Shown here: in pieces, positions 1 to 7,322 of the stretch | Layout: each line of letters starts with the position of its first letter | How positions within the stretch are numbered: the stretch's first letter is position 1 | Source of the DNA: Blautia coccoides | Lineage (GTDB): Bacteria; Bacillota; Clostridia; Lachnospirales; Lachnospiraceae | Direction: 5' to 3' | DNA: 64,000 bases | Assembly (NCBI RefSeq): GCF_034355335.1 | Contig: NZ_CP136422.1 | Location: forward strand, 2,514,501 to 2,578,500 | The notes under the pieces: model-generated | What the model was told of the DNA's origin: nothing | The model's input: the letters and a program-made list of their open reading frames with translations, nothing else | Database searches by the model: none | Made by a program: the position numbers and the translations under genes

Positions 1-2
1 AT

Positions 3-470
3 ACCGGTATGGAATGTGGTTTTACTGTAATACTGGGAATCGAAATACGCCTGGAACCTTATGCAGAAGATTTTCTTATCTATGGGATAGACCGGGATTT
101 TCTGTTTGCACATCCCAATCTGTGTTTTCTGTCCCAAAAGGAGCTGTATGCATTATGCCATGAAAATGGGGCGGTCCTGTATCAGGCACATCCGTTCCGA
201 CCGCCATGCAGACCGCAAAATCCTGAATATCTGGATGGAGTGGAGTTTAACCAGCGGCATAATGGTGAGAACCGGAATGAACTTCTGGAAAAGTGGATCT
301 GTGACTATCCTGATTTGAGACGGATATCCGGCAGCGATTTCCACACTATGGATAACTTGGGCTTCGGCGGTATTATATTGGAGCAAAAGGTTAAAGATTC
401 TGTGGAATTGGCAGAATTTCTGAAATATCATACGCCGCGTTTGCTCATAGAAGGGAAAGAAAAGGCATAG
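3..470 (+). CDS. PHP-domain phosphoesterase, C-terminal part
   Basis: This is the C-terminal half of a PHP (polymerase and histidinol phosphatase) metal-dependent hydrolase. The frame is open to the left window edge, so the N-terminus lies outside. The segment QAHPFR followed about 55 residues later by SGSDFH matches the late metal-binding His and Asp-x-His motifs of small PHP proteins. Substrate is unknown; PHP stand-alone proteins are usually phosphatases or nucleases. The last codons and the TAG stop fall in a stretch that is duplicated from the acetyltransferase gene further downstream, so the C-terminus may have been altered by recombination. Confidence 0.7.
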   Translation, partial: TGMECGFTVILGIEIRLEPYAEDFLIYGIDRDFLFAHPNLCFLSQKELYALCHENGAVLYQAHPFRPPCRPQNPEYLDGVEFNQRHNGENRNELLEKWICDYPDLRRISGSDFHTMDNLGFGGIILEQKVKDSVELAEFLKYHTPRLLIEGKEKA

Positions 471-565
471 GCCGACAGCTCTATACAGCAGTTGTCTGTT
501 ATGTATAAAAAGTATCGTGAAAATGCAGACACTGCTGTCGGTTATTCTGTGAATCCGGATGCAGG
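461..565 (+). pseudogene. Decayed acetyltransferase (GNAT) fragment
   Basis: Bases 461-490 match bases 1435-1464 at 29 of 30 positions. In the intact downstream gene this stretch encodes the acetyl-CoA-binding loop GIGRQLYTA. About 32 bases further on, a different frame reads NADTAVGYSVNPDAG, which lines up with NANACITYPNPESIG of the intact gene. The spacing is two bases shorter than in the intact gene, implying a frameshift. I read this as a remnant of a tandem copy of the gene at 1138-1698. The second, weaker match is by eye only. Confidence 0.45.
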
Positions 566-578
566 GAGGTTGAAGAAT

Positions 579-1145
579 ATGATGTCCCATGGTTTTAAGA
601 AAGGAATTGCGTTGAGAAAAGCGGAGGCTTCGGATATAGAAACAGCGGCGTATATCCATGCAACAGCCTGGCAGCAGTCCTATAGAGGGATTTTTGATGA
701 GGTATACCTGTTGTCTCAATCTGTTGAGGTCAGAAAAAAAGAATTTTTAGGAAGAATGCATGAGGATGATTCTTTTGATTATCTGGTTTTCAAAGGGGAG
801 ACGCCAATCGGGATTCTGCTCCTATCGACAATCAGTGAAAGCTGTATTGAGATAGAAAGTCTTTATATGATAGAATCTTTTAGAAATTCAGGGGCAGGTA
901 CTGCGGCTGTGGATTTTGCAGTGAACAAGGCAAGGGAATTGGAAAAGCGTGAAATATCTCTATGGACTTTAGCCTGCAATAAAAAGGCAAGACAGTTTTA
1001 TATGCGGAATGCTTTTAACGAAACAGATGAAAAAAGGACCATATACCGAGGGGGTTCCTTTAGTCAGATAAAATACAGCAGGACAATATATCCTCAAGCC
1101 GACGAAGAAAAAAATGGGAAAGGGAAATGGAAAGTCTATGAATAA
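579..1145 (+). CDS. GNAT-family N-acetyltransferase
   Basis: Predicted acetyl-CoA-dependent N-acetyltransferase of the GNAT fold, about 188 residues. It begins with the usual strand (IALRKAEASDIETAAYIH), has a central IESLYMIESFRNSGAG segment that corresponds to the acetyl-CoA pyrophosphate loop, and a C-terminal WTLACNKKARQFYMRNAF helix-strand typical of the fold. I chose the ATG at 579 because GGGAGG lies 9 bases upstream; an upstream TTG at 492 would add residues from the decayed fragment. The stop overlaps the start of the next acetyltransferase, so the two are translationally coupled. Acceptor substrate unknown. Confidence 0.7.
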   Translation: MMSHGFKKGIALRKAEASDIETAAYIHATAWQQSYRGIFDEVYLLSQSVEVRKKEFLGRMHEDDSFDYLVFKGETPIGILLLSTISESCIEIESLYMIESFRNSGAGTAAVDFAVNKARELEKREISLWTLACNKKARQFYMRNAFNETDEKRTIYRGGSFSQIKYSRTIYPQADEEKNGKGKWKVYE

Positions 1146-1698
1146 AAATGCAAATGATCTGCGCATCAGAATGGCAGAACCGGATGATGCTTTTACACTT
1201 CTTGGAATCTATGAACCGTATGTGGAAAATACCTGTATCACTTTTGAATACCAGGTGCCTTCTCTGGAGGAATTTACAAAAAGGATCAGGGAGACTTTGA
1301 AGAAATACCCATACCTGGCCGCAGAGCAGAACGGCGAAATCGTTGGCTATGCATACGCATCCCCTTTTAAAGGGAGGCCGGCTTATGACTGGGCTGTGGA
1401 GACAACGGTTTATCTGAAAGAAAATGCCAAGGGAAAAGGCATAGGCCGTCAGCTCTATACAGCATTGGAGGATATTTTGAGAAAACAGAATATAACGAAT
1501 GCCAATGCATGTATCACATATCCCAATCCGGAGAGTATCGGATTTCATGAAAAAATGGGATACCGGATCGTGGGACATTTTTCAAAATGTGGCTATAAAG
1601 ACGGGCAATGGCGTGATGTGGTATGGATGGAAAAATTTTTGCAGGAACATTTGGAGAAACCGGAGGCAGTGATTCCGGTGGGCAGGCTACAGTTATAG
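1138..1698 (+). CDS. GNAT acetyltransferase, phosphinothricin-acetyltransferase-like
   Basis: GNAT protein of about 186 residues resembling the PAT/MddA group that acetylates phosphinothricin, methionine sulfoximine or similar amino acids. Features seen are IRMAEPDDAFTLLGIYEPYVENT at the N-terminus (shown in part), the YAYASPFKGRPAYDWAVE strand, the acetyl-CoA loop GKGIGRQLYTALE and NPESIGFHEKMGYRIVGHF. The ATG at 1138 overlaps the previous stop; an ATG at 1114 is possible but has no better ribosome site. A partial decayed copy of the CoA-loop region sits upstream at 461-565. True substrate cannot be told from sequence. Confidence 0.75.
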   Translation: MNKNANDLRIRMAEPDDAFTLLGIYEPYVENTCITFEYQVPSLEEFTKRIRETLKKYPYLAAEQNGEIVGYAYASPFKGRPAYDWAVETTVYLKENAKGKGIGRQLYTALEDILRKQNITNANACITYPNPESIGFHEKMGYRIVGHFSKCGYKDGQWRDVVWMEKFLQEHLEKPEAVIPVGRLQL

Positions 1699-1778
1699 TG
1701 AAAGAAAAGTTTGCGGCAGTTATGAACATCTCAGTTGAAGGCTGCCGATAGCGTACAGAGCAAAGGGGGAAATACATT

Positions 1779-2495
1779 ATGACAAGCAATGAAATCCTGT
1801 CAGGATTAAAAGCGCTCAGCTCAGAAAAATACAAAGTCAATGTGGTGAAACTAGGCATTCCAGAGGCGTGCAGTATCGGCGTGTCTACAGGGGATGTGAG
1901 AAAACTTGCCAAGACAGTGGGCAAAGATAATGCCCTGGCTCATGATTTGTGGAATACAGGATATCACGAGGCCAGGCTGCTTGCCGTTTTAATCGTTGAT
2001 AAAAAACAGTTTTCACTGCAGGAGGCAGAAGCATTTATGCACGATGTCATCTCCTGGGATCTGTGCGACCATCTCTGTAAGAATCTTCTTATCCAGCTGA
2101 AAGGATATGAGGATCTTATAGAAAAATGGTGTGACGCGGAGGCAACGTATATGAAACGAGCTGCGTTCACGCTTATGGCTTCTGCGGCTATTCACGAAAA
2201 GAATTTGCAAATGGAAGCACTGGACCATTATCTTACACTTATCCGTACATATTCCGATGACGAGAGGGAACATGTAAAGAAATCAGTATCATGGGCATTA
2301 AGAGAGATTGGAAAAAGAGATTTTGACTATCAGGAGAAGGCTGTACTGTTGGCGCACGACCTCATGGAAAATGGAAACAAAGCTCAGAAATGGATAGGGA
2401 AGGATGCCTTGAAGGAACTGGAAAAGCTGGTCAAGGCAGAAGGGCGCAGCCGCCTCATATCTTCGGATTCCCGGATGGGAAAGGGAGAAGCCTGA
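1779..2495 (+). CDS. AlkD-like DNA alkylation repair protein
   Basis: About 238 residues of helical HEAT-like repeats, matching the AlkD family of DNA glycosylases that excise N3- and N7-alkyl purines. Typical segments are the N-terminal MTSNEILSGLKAL helix, HDLWNTGYHEARLLAV, the conserved SWDLCDHL and a later VKKSVSWALREIGKRD repeat. The SWDLCD stretch carries the Trp and Asp positions conserved in AlkD homologues. It stands alone with its own ribosome site (GGGGGAAATACATT before ATG). Activity on real lesions is inferred from the family; some Firmicute relatives have non-glycosylase roles. Confidence 0.8.
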   Translation: MTSNEILSGLKALSSEKYKVNVVKLGIPEACSIGVSTGDVRKLAKTVGKDNALAHDLWNTGYHEARLLAVLIVDKKQFSLQEAEAFMHDVISWDLCDHLCKNLLIQLKGYEDLIEKWCDAEATYMKRAAFTLMASAAIHEKNLQMEALDHYLTLIRTYSDDEREHVKKSVSWALREIGKRDFDYQEKAVLLAHDLMENGNKAQKWIGKDALKELEKLVKAEGRSRLISSDSRMGKGEA

Positions 2496-2503
2496 CATCA
2501 AAA

Positions 2504-2529
2504 CAGAAGGGGCAAAAAAGCCCCTTCTG
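2504..2529 (-). terminator. Rho-independent terminator
   Basis: Perfect 10-bp inverted repeat CAGAAGGGGC / GCCCCTTCTG with a six-base loop. The T-run (TTTTGATG) follows on the minus strand, so it mainly ends the small minus-strand gene at 2541-2675. It may also slow transcription from the AlkD-like gene. Confidence 0.7.
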
Positions 2530-2540
2530 ACGCAGCAATC

Positions 2541-2675
2541 CTATTCGTCTGCCTTTGACTGATAAGCGATAAGTACAATATCCTTGTCAGTTTCTTTATT
2601 TAATTTGTTCTGAAGCTCATTGATTTCTGAGACACAGTCTTCTGAGATAGAAGCTACCTGATAATCGTTTTCCAC
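2541..2675 (-). CDS. Small 44-residue hypothetical protein
   Basis: Minus-strand frame starting with GTG at 2675 and ending TAG at 2541. A very strong ribosome site GGAGGTGATTACA directly precedes the GTG, and a terminator hairpin follows the stop, so this is almost certainly an expressed small gene. The 44-residue product starts MENDYQVASISEDC and ends YQSKADE. It is acidic and probably forms a helix in the middle (SEINELQNKLNKETDKD). No signal or membrane segment. I do not recognise a family. Confidence 0.6.
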   Translation of the reverse strand: MENDYQVASISEDCVSEINELQNKLNKETDKDIVLIAYQSKADE

Positions 2676-2747
2676 TGTAATCACCTCCATGCATATAGTC
2701 TGCGAAGAAAGTGATAAATTATAACAAAACCGGAATAAAAATAAATA

Positions 2748-3266
2748 TTATAATATTTTCTGAAGCACATGCCTTGGCAGGCCGCCGTAAAGGCTGGTGG
2801 TTTTTACGATCTTATAGCCGTTGTTCAGCATATTGTTCAGACTGTAGCGGTTGTCAGGATGCACGGTGGCCAGAAGCCGGTTCCTCAAAACAGGGGAATC
2901 GGAAAGCACCTCCTCTGCCTTTTGGAGCATACGGGCCTGGAGCCGGTTTCCCTGGTAAGCGGGATGTACGACAGCCATGTCCATGTGAACGGTCTTCAGC
3001 AGTTCATCCTCTGAATAGTCGAGTAAGTACCCAAGGTTTTCCTCTGTAAGACCCGGGAATTTTATAAGGAAAAAACCTGCCGGGGAGGACTTTGGGAGGG
3101 CTTCTGCTATAATAGTAAAGCCGTACGCGTCAATGTGTTTTTTCATGTATTCCTCACAGTCAGAACAGAACCATTCCGGGTGTTCCATAGCTTTCTGTGC
3201 GTCTGCCATGACCTGCATAATGGCAGGAATGTCACTGAAGTCTGCTTTTCTGATGTTAAATTCCAT
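2748..3266 (-). CDS. GNAT-family N-acetyltransferase
   Basis: Predicted acetyltransferase of about 172 residues. It starts MEFNIRKADFSDIPAIMQVM and carries the central strand VHMDMAVVHPAYQGNRLQARML, which matches the GNAT acetyl-CoA loop (here QGNRLQ, with the usual Gly-x-Gly partly replaced). The C-terminal VHPDNRYSLNNMLNNGYKIV is also typical. Start chosen at the ATG preceded by GGAAAGGAAAC. It lies just downstream of citC-citXG on the same strand and could be co-transcribed. Substrate unknown. Confidence 0.7.
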   Translation of the reverse strand: MEFNIRKADFSDIPAIMQVMADAQKAMEHPEWFCSDCEEYMKKHIDAYGFTIIAEALPKSSPAGFFLIKFPGLTEENLGYLLDYSEDELLKTVHMDMAVVHPAYQGNRLQARMLQKAEEVLSDSPVLRNRLLATVHPDNRYSLNNMLNNGYKIVKTTSLYGGLPRHVLQKIL

Positions 3267-3291
3267 CGTTGTTTCCTTTCCGCACAGATCT

Positions 3292-4752
3292 CTAATCCCA
3301 TTTACAGGGCAGTGTGCTTATAAAATATAAGAAATAAGTGAGTGCCAGCATATCCGCGCTTCCGCCCGGACTTATATGATTCTGTACGAAATGGTCATCC
3401 AGTCTGGGAAGTATAGCCAGTTGTTCGCTGTAGGGAGCCTTTTCCAGAAAGTTTTTTAGTTCAGACCGGATTCGTGCTGCAGTATCATAGCCGGAGCGGA
3501 TGATGAGATTGGAGTCCTCTGTGTACGCTATATAGTGCAGGAGCACGATACATCCTGCTTCATTTAAGGAGTACCCCTGAGACAGCATGCGGATAAAAAG
3601 GGGATACCCCATGTGAAAGAGAGAGGGAAATCCAAGATGTGCCTCCCCGCGGATTCCGGTGATGCCATACTGTATATACAGACGTTCTCCGTGGCTTGCA
3701 GCTTCTCCGGCAGGAAGGGTCTGATAGTCCTCCAGAAGATAAGGCAGAATGCGCTGCACAGTACCTTTTAAATGGGGAAATGCTTCTGCCGGATTTGTGT
3801 ATTTCAGGCGGAAGGAGCCGATGCCGTCTCTGGAAACCATATCATAGCCAAGGGCGCAGCAGAGGATTCCCCCGGAAAAAATCATACCCTTATGGGTGTT
3901 GACCCCACCTGTTGCCTGTCTCATAGCGACCTCAGCAGCCATACCCAGCGGGCGCAGAGATGTAAAAAGAGCGGGCAGATCCTCCTCCTTTCTTCCTTCC
4001 AGGGCGAATTTCATACCCCGCTGGGTGGTCTCAATAAAATAAGAAGTAAGAGCATAGGCACTGTCCCGGAAGGTATACCGGTCCATATCTGTGTGGGCGC
4101 CATTATGCACAAGGTCCACAAGTCCCGGTTTCAAAGTTGTATTTACTTCATAAAAAAGTGCCTTCTGCATCAACAGTCCCACATGGACGGAAAAACGTTC
4201 CACAAAAAAATCTCTGATGAGGGCTGTTTCCCGTTCCACCAGTTCCTGGGCTGTGTGCCTGCGGGAGCGTCCGCACAGAAAAGCCGGCTTATCACAGAGA
4301 AGGCAGGTGCGTCCCATATAACCCAGGGATTCCCTGGACACCTTAGTGCCGTCAGACCGAAGCACATCAATGTCAAACAGACGGCCAACAGGATGTGTTT
4401 CCTCCAGTTCTGTGAGATGTTCTTTACAGATATCCGCAATTCCCGTTTCCTTTTTTATAGAAAAGAAAGCCTCATAACCTGTGTTCTCCCGGACTTCCCG
4501 GAAATCTGTGATATCTGCTTCCAGCCACATGAGACATTCCCGTATGGCTTCCAGGCCTGCCTCGTAGGCCAGGATCGTATAGGGAAAGACTTTGACCGGT
4601 CCCACAATATTCAGTGTAAAGCTGATAAGGGCGGCATGGTCACTGTGCAGGTCTTTTAACATTTCGTTTTGCACCGCTGCCCGCTGTTCCCTGGCATCTA
4701 ACACCTGCTGCAGGGTAATGGCAGTGCCTGTGCATAAGTCTGTATGGTTCAT
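3292..4752 (-). CDS. citXG: CitX-CitG fusion, citrate-lyase prosthetic group synthesis and transfer
   Basis: Fusion of CitX (apo-citrate lyase phosphoribosyl-dephospho-CoA transferase, roughly residues 1-185) and CitG (triphosphoribosyl-dephospho-CoA synthase, the remainder). CitX signatures include GRLFDIDVL, ESLGYMGRTCLLC and GRSRRHT; CitG signatures include GLVDLVHNGAHTDMD, ATGGVNTHKGMIFSGG and the C-terminal SPGGSADMLALTYFL. The 486-residue length fits the two domains added together. It overlaps the end of citC by 4 bases (ATGA-type coupling). No lyase subunit genes (citDEF) are in the window. In clostridia the same cofactor machinery can serve citramalate lyase in glutamate fermentation, which would fit histidine-derived glutamate (inference). 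Confidence 0.85.
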   Translation of the reverse strand: MNHTDLCTGTAITLQQVLDAREQRAAVQNEMLKDLHSDHAALISFTLNIVGPVKVFPYTILAYEAGLEAIRECLMWLEADITDFREVRENTGYEAFFSIKKETGIADICKEHLTELEETHPVGRLFDIDVLRSDGTKVSRESLGYMGRTCLLCDKPAFLCGRSRRHTAQELVERETALIRDFFVERFSVHVGLLMQKALFYEVNTTLKPGLVDLVHNGAHTDMDRYTFRDSAYALTSYFIETTQRGMKFALEGRKEEDLPALFTSLRPLGMAAEVAMRQATGGVNTHKGMIFSGGILCCALGYDMVSRDGIGSFRLKYTNPAEAFPHLKGTVQRILPYLLEDYQTLPAGEAASHGERLYIQYGITGIRGEAHLGFPSLFHMGYPLFIRMLSQGYSLNEAGCIVLLHYIAYTEDSNLIIRSGYDTAARIRSELKNFLEKAPYSEQLAILPRLDDHFVQNHISPGGSADMLALTYFLYFISTLPCKWD

Positions 4753-5795
4753 GACTGTCTCTCCAATAATTGTTTTCTAAGTGCGGTTCCCGCCTCTGAT
4801 ACCAGATAACGGTAGGTGGTATCAGGCACCAGCGGGCGCAGGGCGTCCCAGTCTCCTTTTAGGAATTTTTCGCGCACATAGGTTGCACTGATGACGGTAT
4901 CGCCTGCTGTCTTCCGGGGTATCTCCACCACTTCGATGCCACAAGCCGGAAGGGTTCGCTTCATCTGTTCATTATATGCTCTGGTGACCAGAGAAAAAGG
5001 CTCCTCGCCCACAAAACGCTTCGTAATATGAAAGGCATCCCTGAAATGATCAGCAAAAATCTTCAGGTCCAGTTCCGCAGCCCTGTCCGACGCCCCGGCT
5101 TTATCTTTCAGGAAATAGTCGGGAAAGGTGGCATGGGATATGAGATACTCGGAACTGCCGTGGACCACCACATTTTTAAGATCCCTGCAGCCCTCCTCCA
5201 CAAGGCGGAGCCTCACGTCTGCGGGAAATTCCGAGGCGTCAGCGGAGAGGACAAAGACATGCAGTACGCTGCACACCCGGGCTGCTGTTTCCGTCAGATA
5301 GCGGTGGCCGCAGGTGAAGGGGTTGGCGTTCATGACAATGGCCCCGGCGTCTTCTTTGGAGGGGAGAGGGTGCCGGGCAAGTTCCTGCTCCAGATAACGG
5401 GAGATACCGTCCTTCCTGTTTTCCAGCAAAAGTATGGAATCCGTACCCGTTATAGTGTAAAATCCCATATCTGTAAAAACAGTCCTGTATTCCGGTTTGG
5501 TAAATAAAAACAGGTGCGGGATACCGCAGGTATAAGCCTGTTTGATAAGCTGTGTGACGATCCTCTGCAGAAGCCCCTCGCCCTGGTAAGCTTCATCCAC
5601 AGCAATGCATTTTAAAATATTTTCATGTCTGGAACCGCAGCCTATAATCTCTCCGTCTTCCCGGCACAGAAGAACAGAGTAGATGATCTGTGGGTCATAG
5701 GTCAGGCCGCTTTTTTCCAGAAACTCTTCCATTTTTTTTCGTTTTCGTCCCTGAAAGGGAAAACCCTCCTCCAGGTAGCTGTTTGCCAGTTCCAT
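4749..5795 (-). CDS. citC: [Citrate (pro-3S)-lyase] ligase, CitC
   Basis: Acetylates the thiol form of the citrate lyase (or citramalate lyase) prosthetic group with acetate and ATP. The 348-residue protein has an N-terminal GNAT-like domain (about 1-135, with IKCIAVDEAYQGEGLLQRIV-like loop, shown in part) and a nucleotidyltransferase domain opening at IVMNANPFTCGHRYL, where NPFTCGHRYL is the HxGH-type ATP site. The C-terminal ISATYVREKFLKGDWD is a further adenylyltransferase signature. It is the first gene of a two-gene operon with citXG. ATG preceded by AGGAGGATTAACT. It is divergent from the molybdenum hydroxylase operon. Confidence 0.85.
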   Translation of the reverse strand: MELANSYLEEGFPFQGRKRKKMEEFLEKSGLTYDPQIIYSVLLCREDGEIIGCGSRHENILKCIAVDEAYQGEGLLQRIVTQLIKQAYTCGIPHLFLFTKPEYRTVFTDMGFYTITGTDSILLLENRKDGISRYLEQELARHPLPSKEDAGAIVMNANPFTCGHRYLTETAARVCSVLHVFVLSADASEFPADVRLRLVEEGCRDLKNVVVHGSSEYLISHATFPDYFLKDKAGASDRAAELDLKIFADHFRDAFHITKRFVGEEPFSLVTRAYNEQMKRTLPACGIEVVEIPRKTAGDTVISATYVREKFLKGDWDALRPLVPDTTYRYLVSEAGTALRKQLLERQS

Positions 5796-5883
5796 AGTTA
5801 ATCCTCCTGTCTGTTACCCATTATTTAAGAAAAAACGTCTTCCGTCAAGAGATTCTTGGAAATTAGACAAAAAACCAGAAGAA

Positions 5884-5917
5884 TTTCAACGGTTTTTCAA
5901 CGGAAATGATATACAAT
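5884..5917 (+). promoter_or_regulatory. Direct repeat and -10 element before the molybdenum hydroxylase operon
   Basis: TTTCAACGG occurs at 5884-5892 and again at 5895-5903, a period of exactly 11 bases. A -10-like TACAAT sits at 5912-5917, 8 bases after the second repeat. No good -35 is visible. Repeats of 11-bp period placed close to -10 are the known operator layout of SARP activators in Streptomyces, and two SARP-type regulators are encoded in this window. Confidence 0.45.
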
Positions 5918-6000
5918 AGTCTCATCAGACATAGAACAGACTGAAAAACGCACAAAGAGGTGTTGGAAATATAAGAAAAAAGCAGGAGAGGGTGAATAGA

Positions 6001-6465
6001 ATGCTGCTCAGATGTATGATTAACGGAAAACAGGTAGAGAAAGACACAGAGCCGACGAAACGTCTGCTCGATTTTCTGCGTGAGGACTGCGGACTGACAG
6101 GTGTGAAAGAGGGATGCAGTGAGGGAGAGTGTGGTGCCTGTACAGTGCTGCTGGATAAAAAGGCGGTGACAAGCTGTACAGTTTTCGCAGGCCAGGTCAT
6201 GGACCGGGAGATCACCACCATTGAGGGCCTGGAACAGAACGGAGAATTGGACGCGCTGCAGAAAGCATTTATCCAAATGGGAGCCGTTCAGTGCGGATTC
6301 TGCACGCCGGGCATGATTTTGTCCTGTAAGGCGCTGCTCTATGAAAATCCCCATCCCACCGTGGAGGAGATAAAGAGAGCTATCGAGGGAAACCTGTGCC
6401 GCTGTACAGGATATGAAAAAATCGTGAAGGCTGTGAACGCCGTGGGAGAGGGGGAGATCAAGTGA
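6001..6465 (+). CDS. Molybdenum hydroxylase, 2Fe-2S subunit
   Basis: Small iron-sulfur subunit of a xanthine-dehydrogenase-family enzyme, passing electrons from the molybdenum centre to FAD. The N-terminal plant-ferredoxin-like cluster site is CSEGECGACTVLL plus a later C, and the second helical domain has CGFCTPGM and NLCRCTGY. Length of about 154 residues is normal. The ATG at 6001 has AGGAGAGG 9 bases upstream; a GTG at 5992 is an alternative. First gene of an operon that continues through the lyase and BCCT genes. Confidence 0.9.
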   Translation: MLLRCMINGKQVEKDTEPTKRLLDFLREDCGLTGVKEGCSEGECGACTVLLDKKAVTSCTVFAGQVMDREITTIEGLEQNGELDALQKAFIQMGAVQCGFCTPGMILSCKALLYENPHPTVEEIKRAIEGNLCRCTGYEKIVKAVNAVGEGEIK

Positions 6466-7322
6466 GTTTCCAAATGCCGCAAAATTTGGATGAACTGGCC
6501 GCTGCTCTTAGGGAAAAAGATAAAAATACTTATCTCTGTGCAGGGGGAACAGACCTGGTCATCCACTTAAGAAAAGATAAAAATTTCCATTATTCTCTGA
6601 TCGACCTGACGCATCTGCCAGAGCTGTCCAAGATCACAGAGACAGAAGACCATGTGCTGATCGGCGCGGGCGTCACCATGACGGAGCTGGAACAAAGCCC
6701 TGTTATCAGAAAATGGATGCCGGCTCTTGCAAAAGCTGCCTCCATGGTAGGCTCCACCCAGATCCGGAACAGGGCAACACTTGGAGGAAATGTGGCCAAC
6801 GCTTCTCAAAGCTCAGATACCACACCGGTACTGCTGGCCTATGGCGCAGAAGCTGAAATCCTGGATGAAAGCGGTGCTGAGACCATACGTCTGGTAGACG
6901 ATTTTGTGGAAGGGCTTGAGAAGACCAGTCTGGGAGAACGGGAAGTTATCCTGAAGTTTTTAGTTAGGAAACAGAATGTACTGTCGGGATTTGCAAAGGT
7001 AGGTACCAGAAAAGCAGTTACCATATCTAAGATCAACGGCTGTATCTGCGCAGAGATAAAAGAAGGCTGCATGGTGCATCCTGTTGTGTACCTGGGAGCC
7101 GTAGGCGCGAAAGCCAGCAGAGCCCGTCTGATCGAGGTGTGTCTGGAGGGTTTAAGTCTTTCAGGCTGTGATGAGGAAAAGGTGCGGGATGCCGTGTATG
7201 CCCAGATTGAGGAAAACATACCCGACAGGCCGTCAAAGCATTATAAAAAATCAGCCGCTTTCGGGGTTGTCGATCAGATTCTCGATGACCTTCGCAGGGC
7301 AGAAGAGGAGGCGGGCAGATGA
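6462..7322 (+). CDS. Molybdenum hydroxylase, FAD subunit
   Basis: FAD-binding middle subunit (CoxM/XdhB type), 286 residues. It shows the family FAD motifs AGGTDLVIHLRK near residue 28 and the central TQIRNRATLGGNVANASQSSD, followed by the CO-dehydrogenase flavoprotein C-terminal domain. Starts with GTG that overlaps the stop of the small subunit (GTGA), so translation is coupled. Electrons go from the 2Fe-2S centres to FAD and on to an unknown acceptor. Its stop overlaps the start of the large subunit by 4 bases. Confidence 0.9.
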   Translation: MSFQMPQNLDELAAALREKDKNTYLCAGGTDLVIHLRKDKNFHYSLIDLTHLPELSKITETEDHVLIGAGVTMTELEQSPVIRKWMPALAKAASMVGSTQIRNRATLGGNVANASQSSDTTPVLLAYGAEAEILDESGAETIRLVDDFVEGLEKTSLGEREVILKFLVRKQNVLSGFAKVGTRKAVTISKINGCICAEIKEGCMVHPVVYLGAVGAKASRARLIEVCLEGLSLSGCDEEKVRDAVYAQIEENIPDRPSKHYKKSAAFGVVDQILDDLRRAEEEAGR

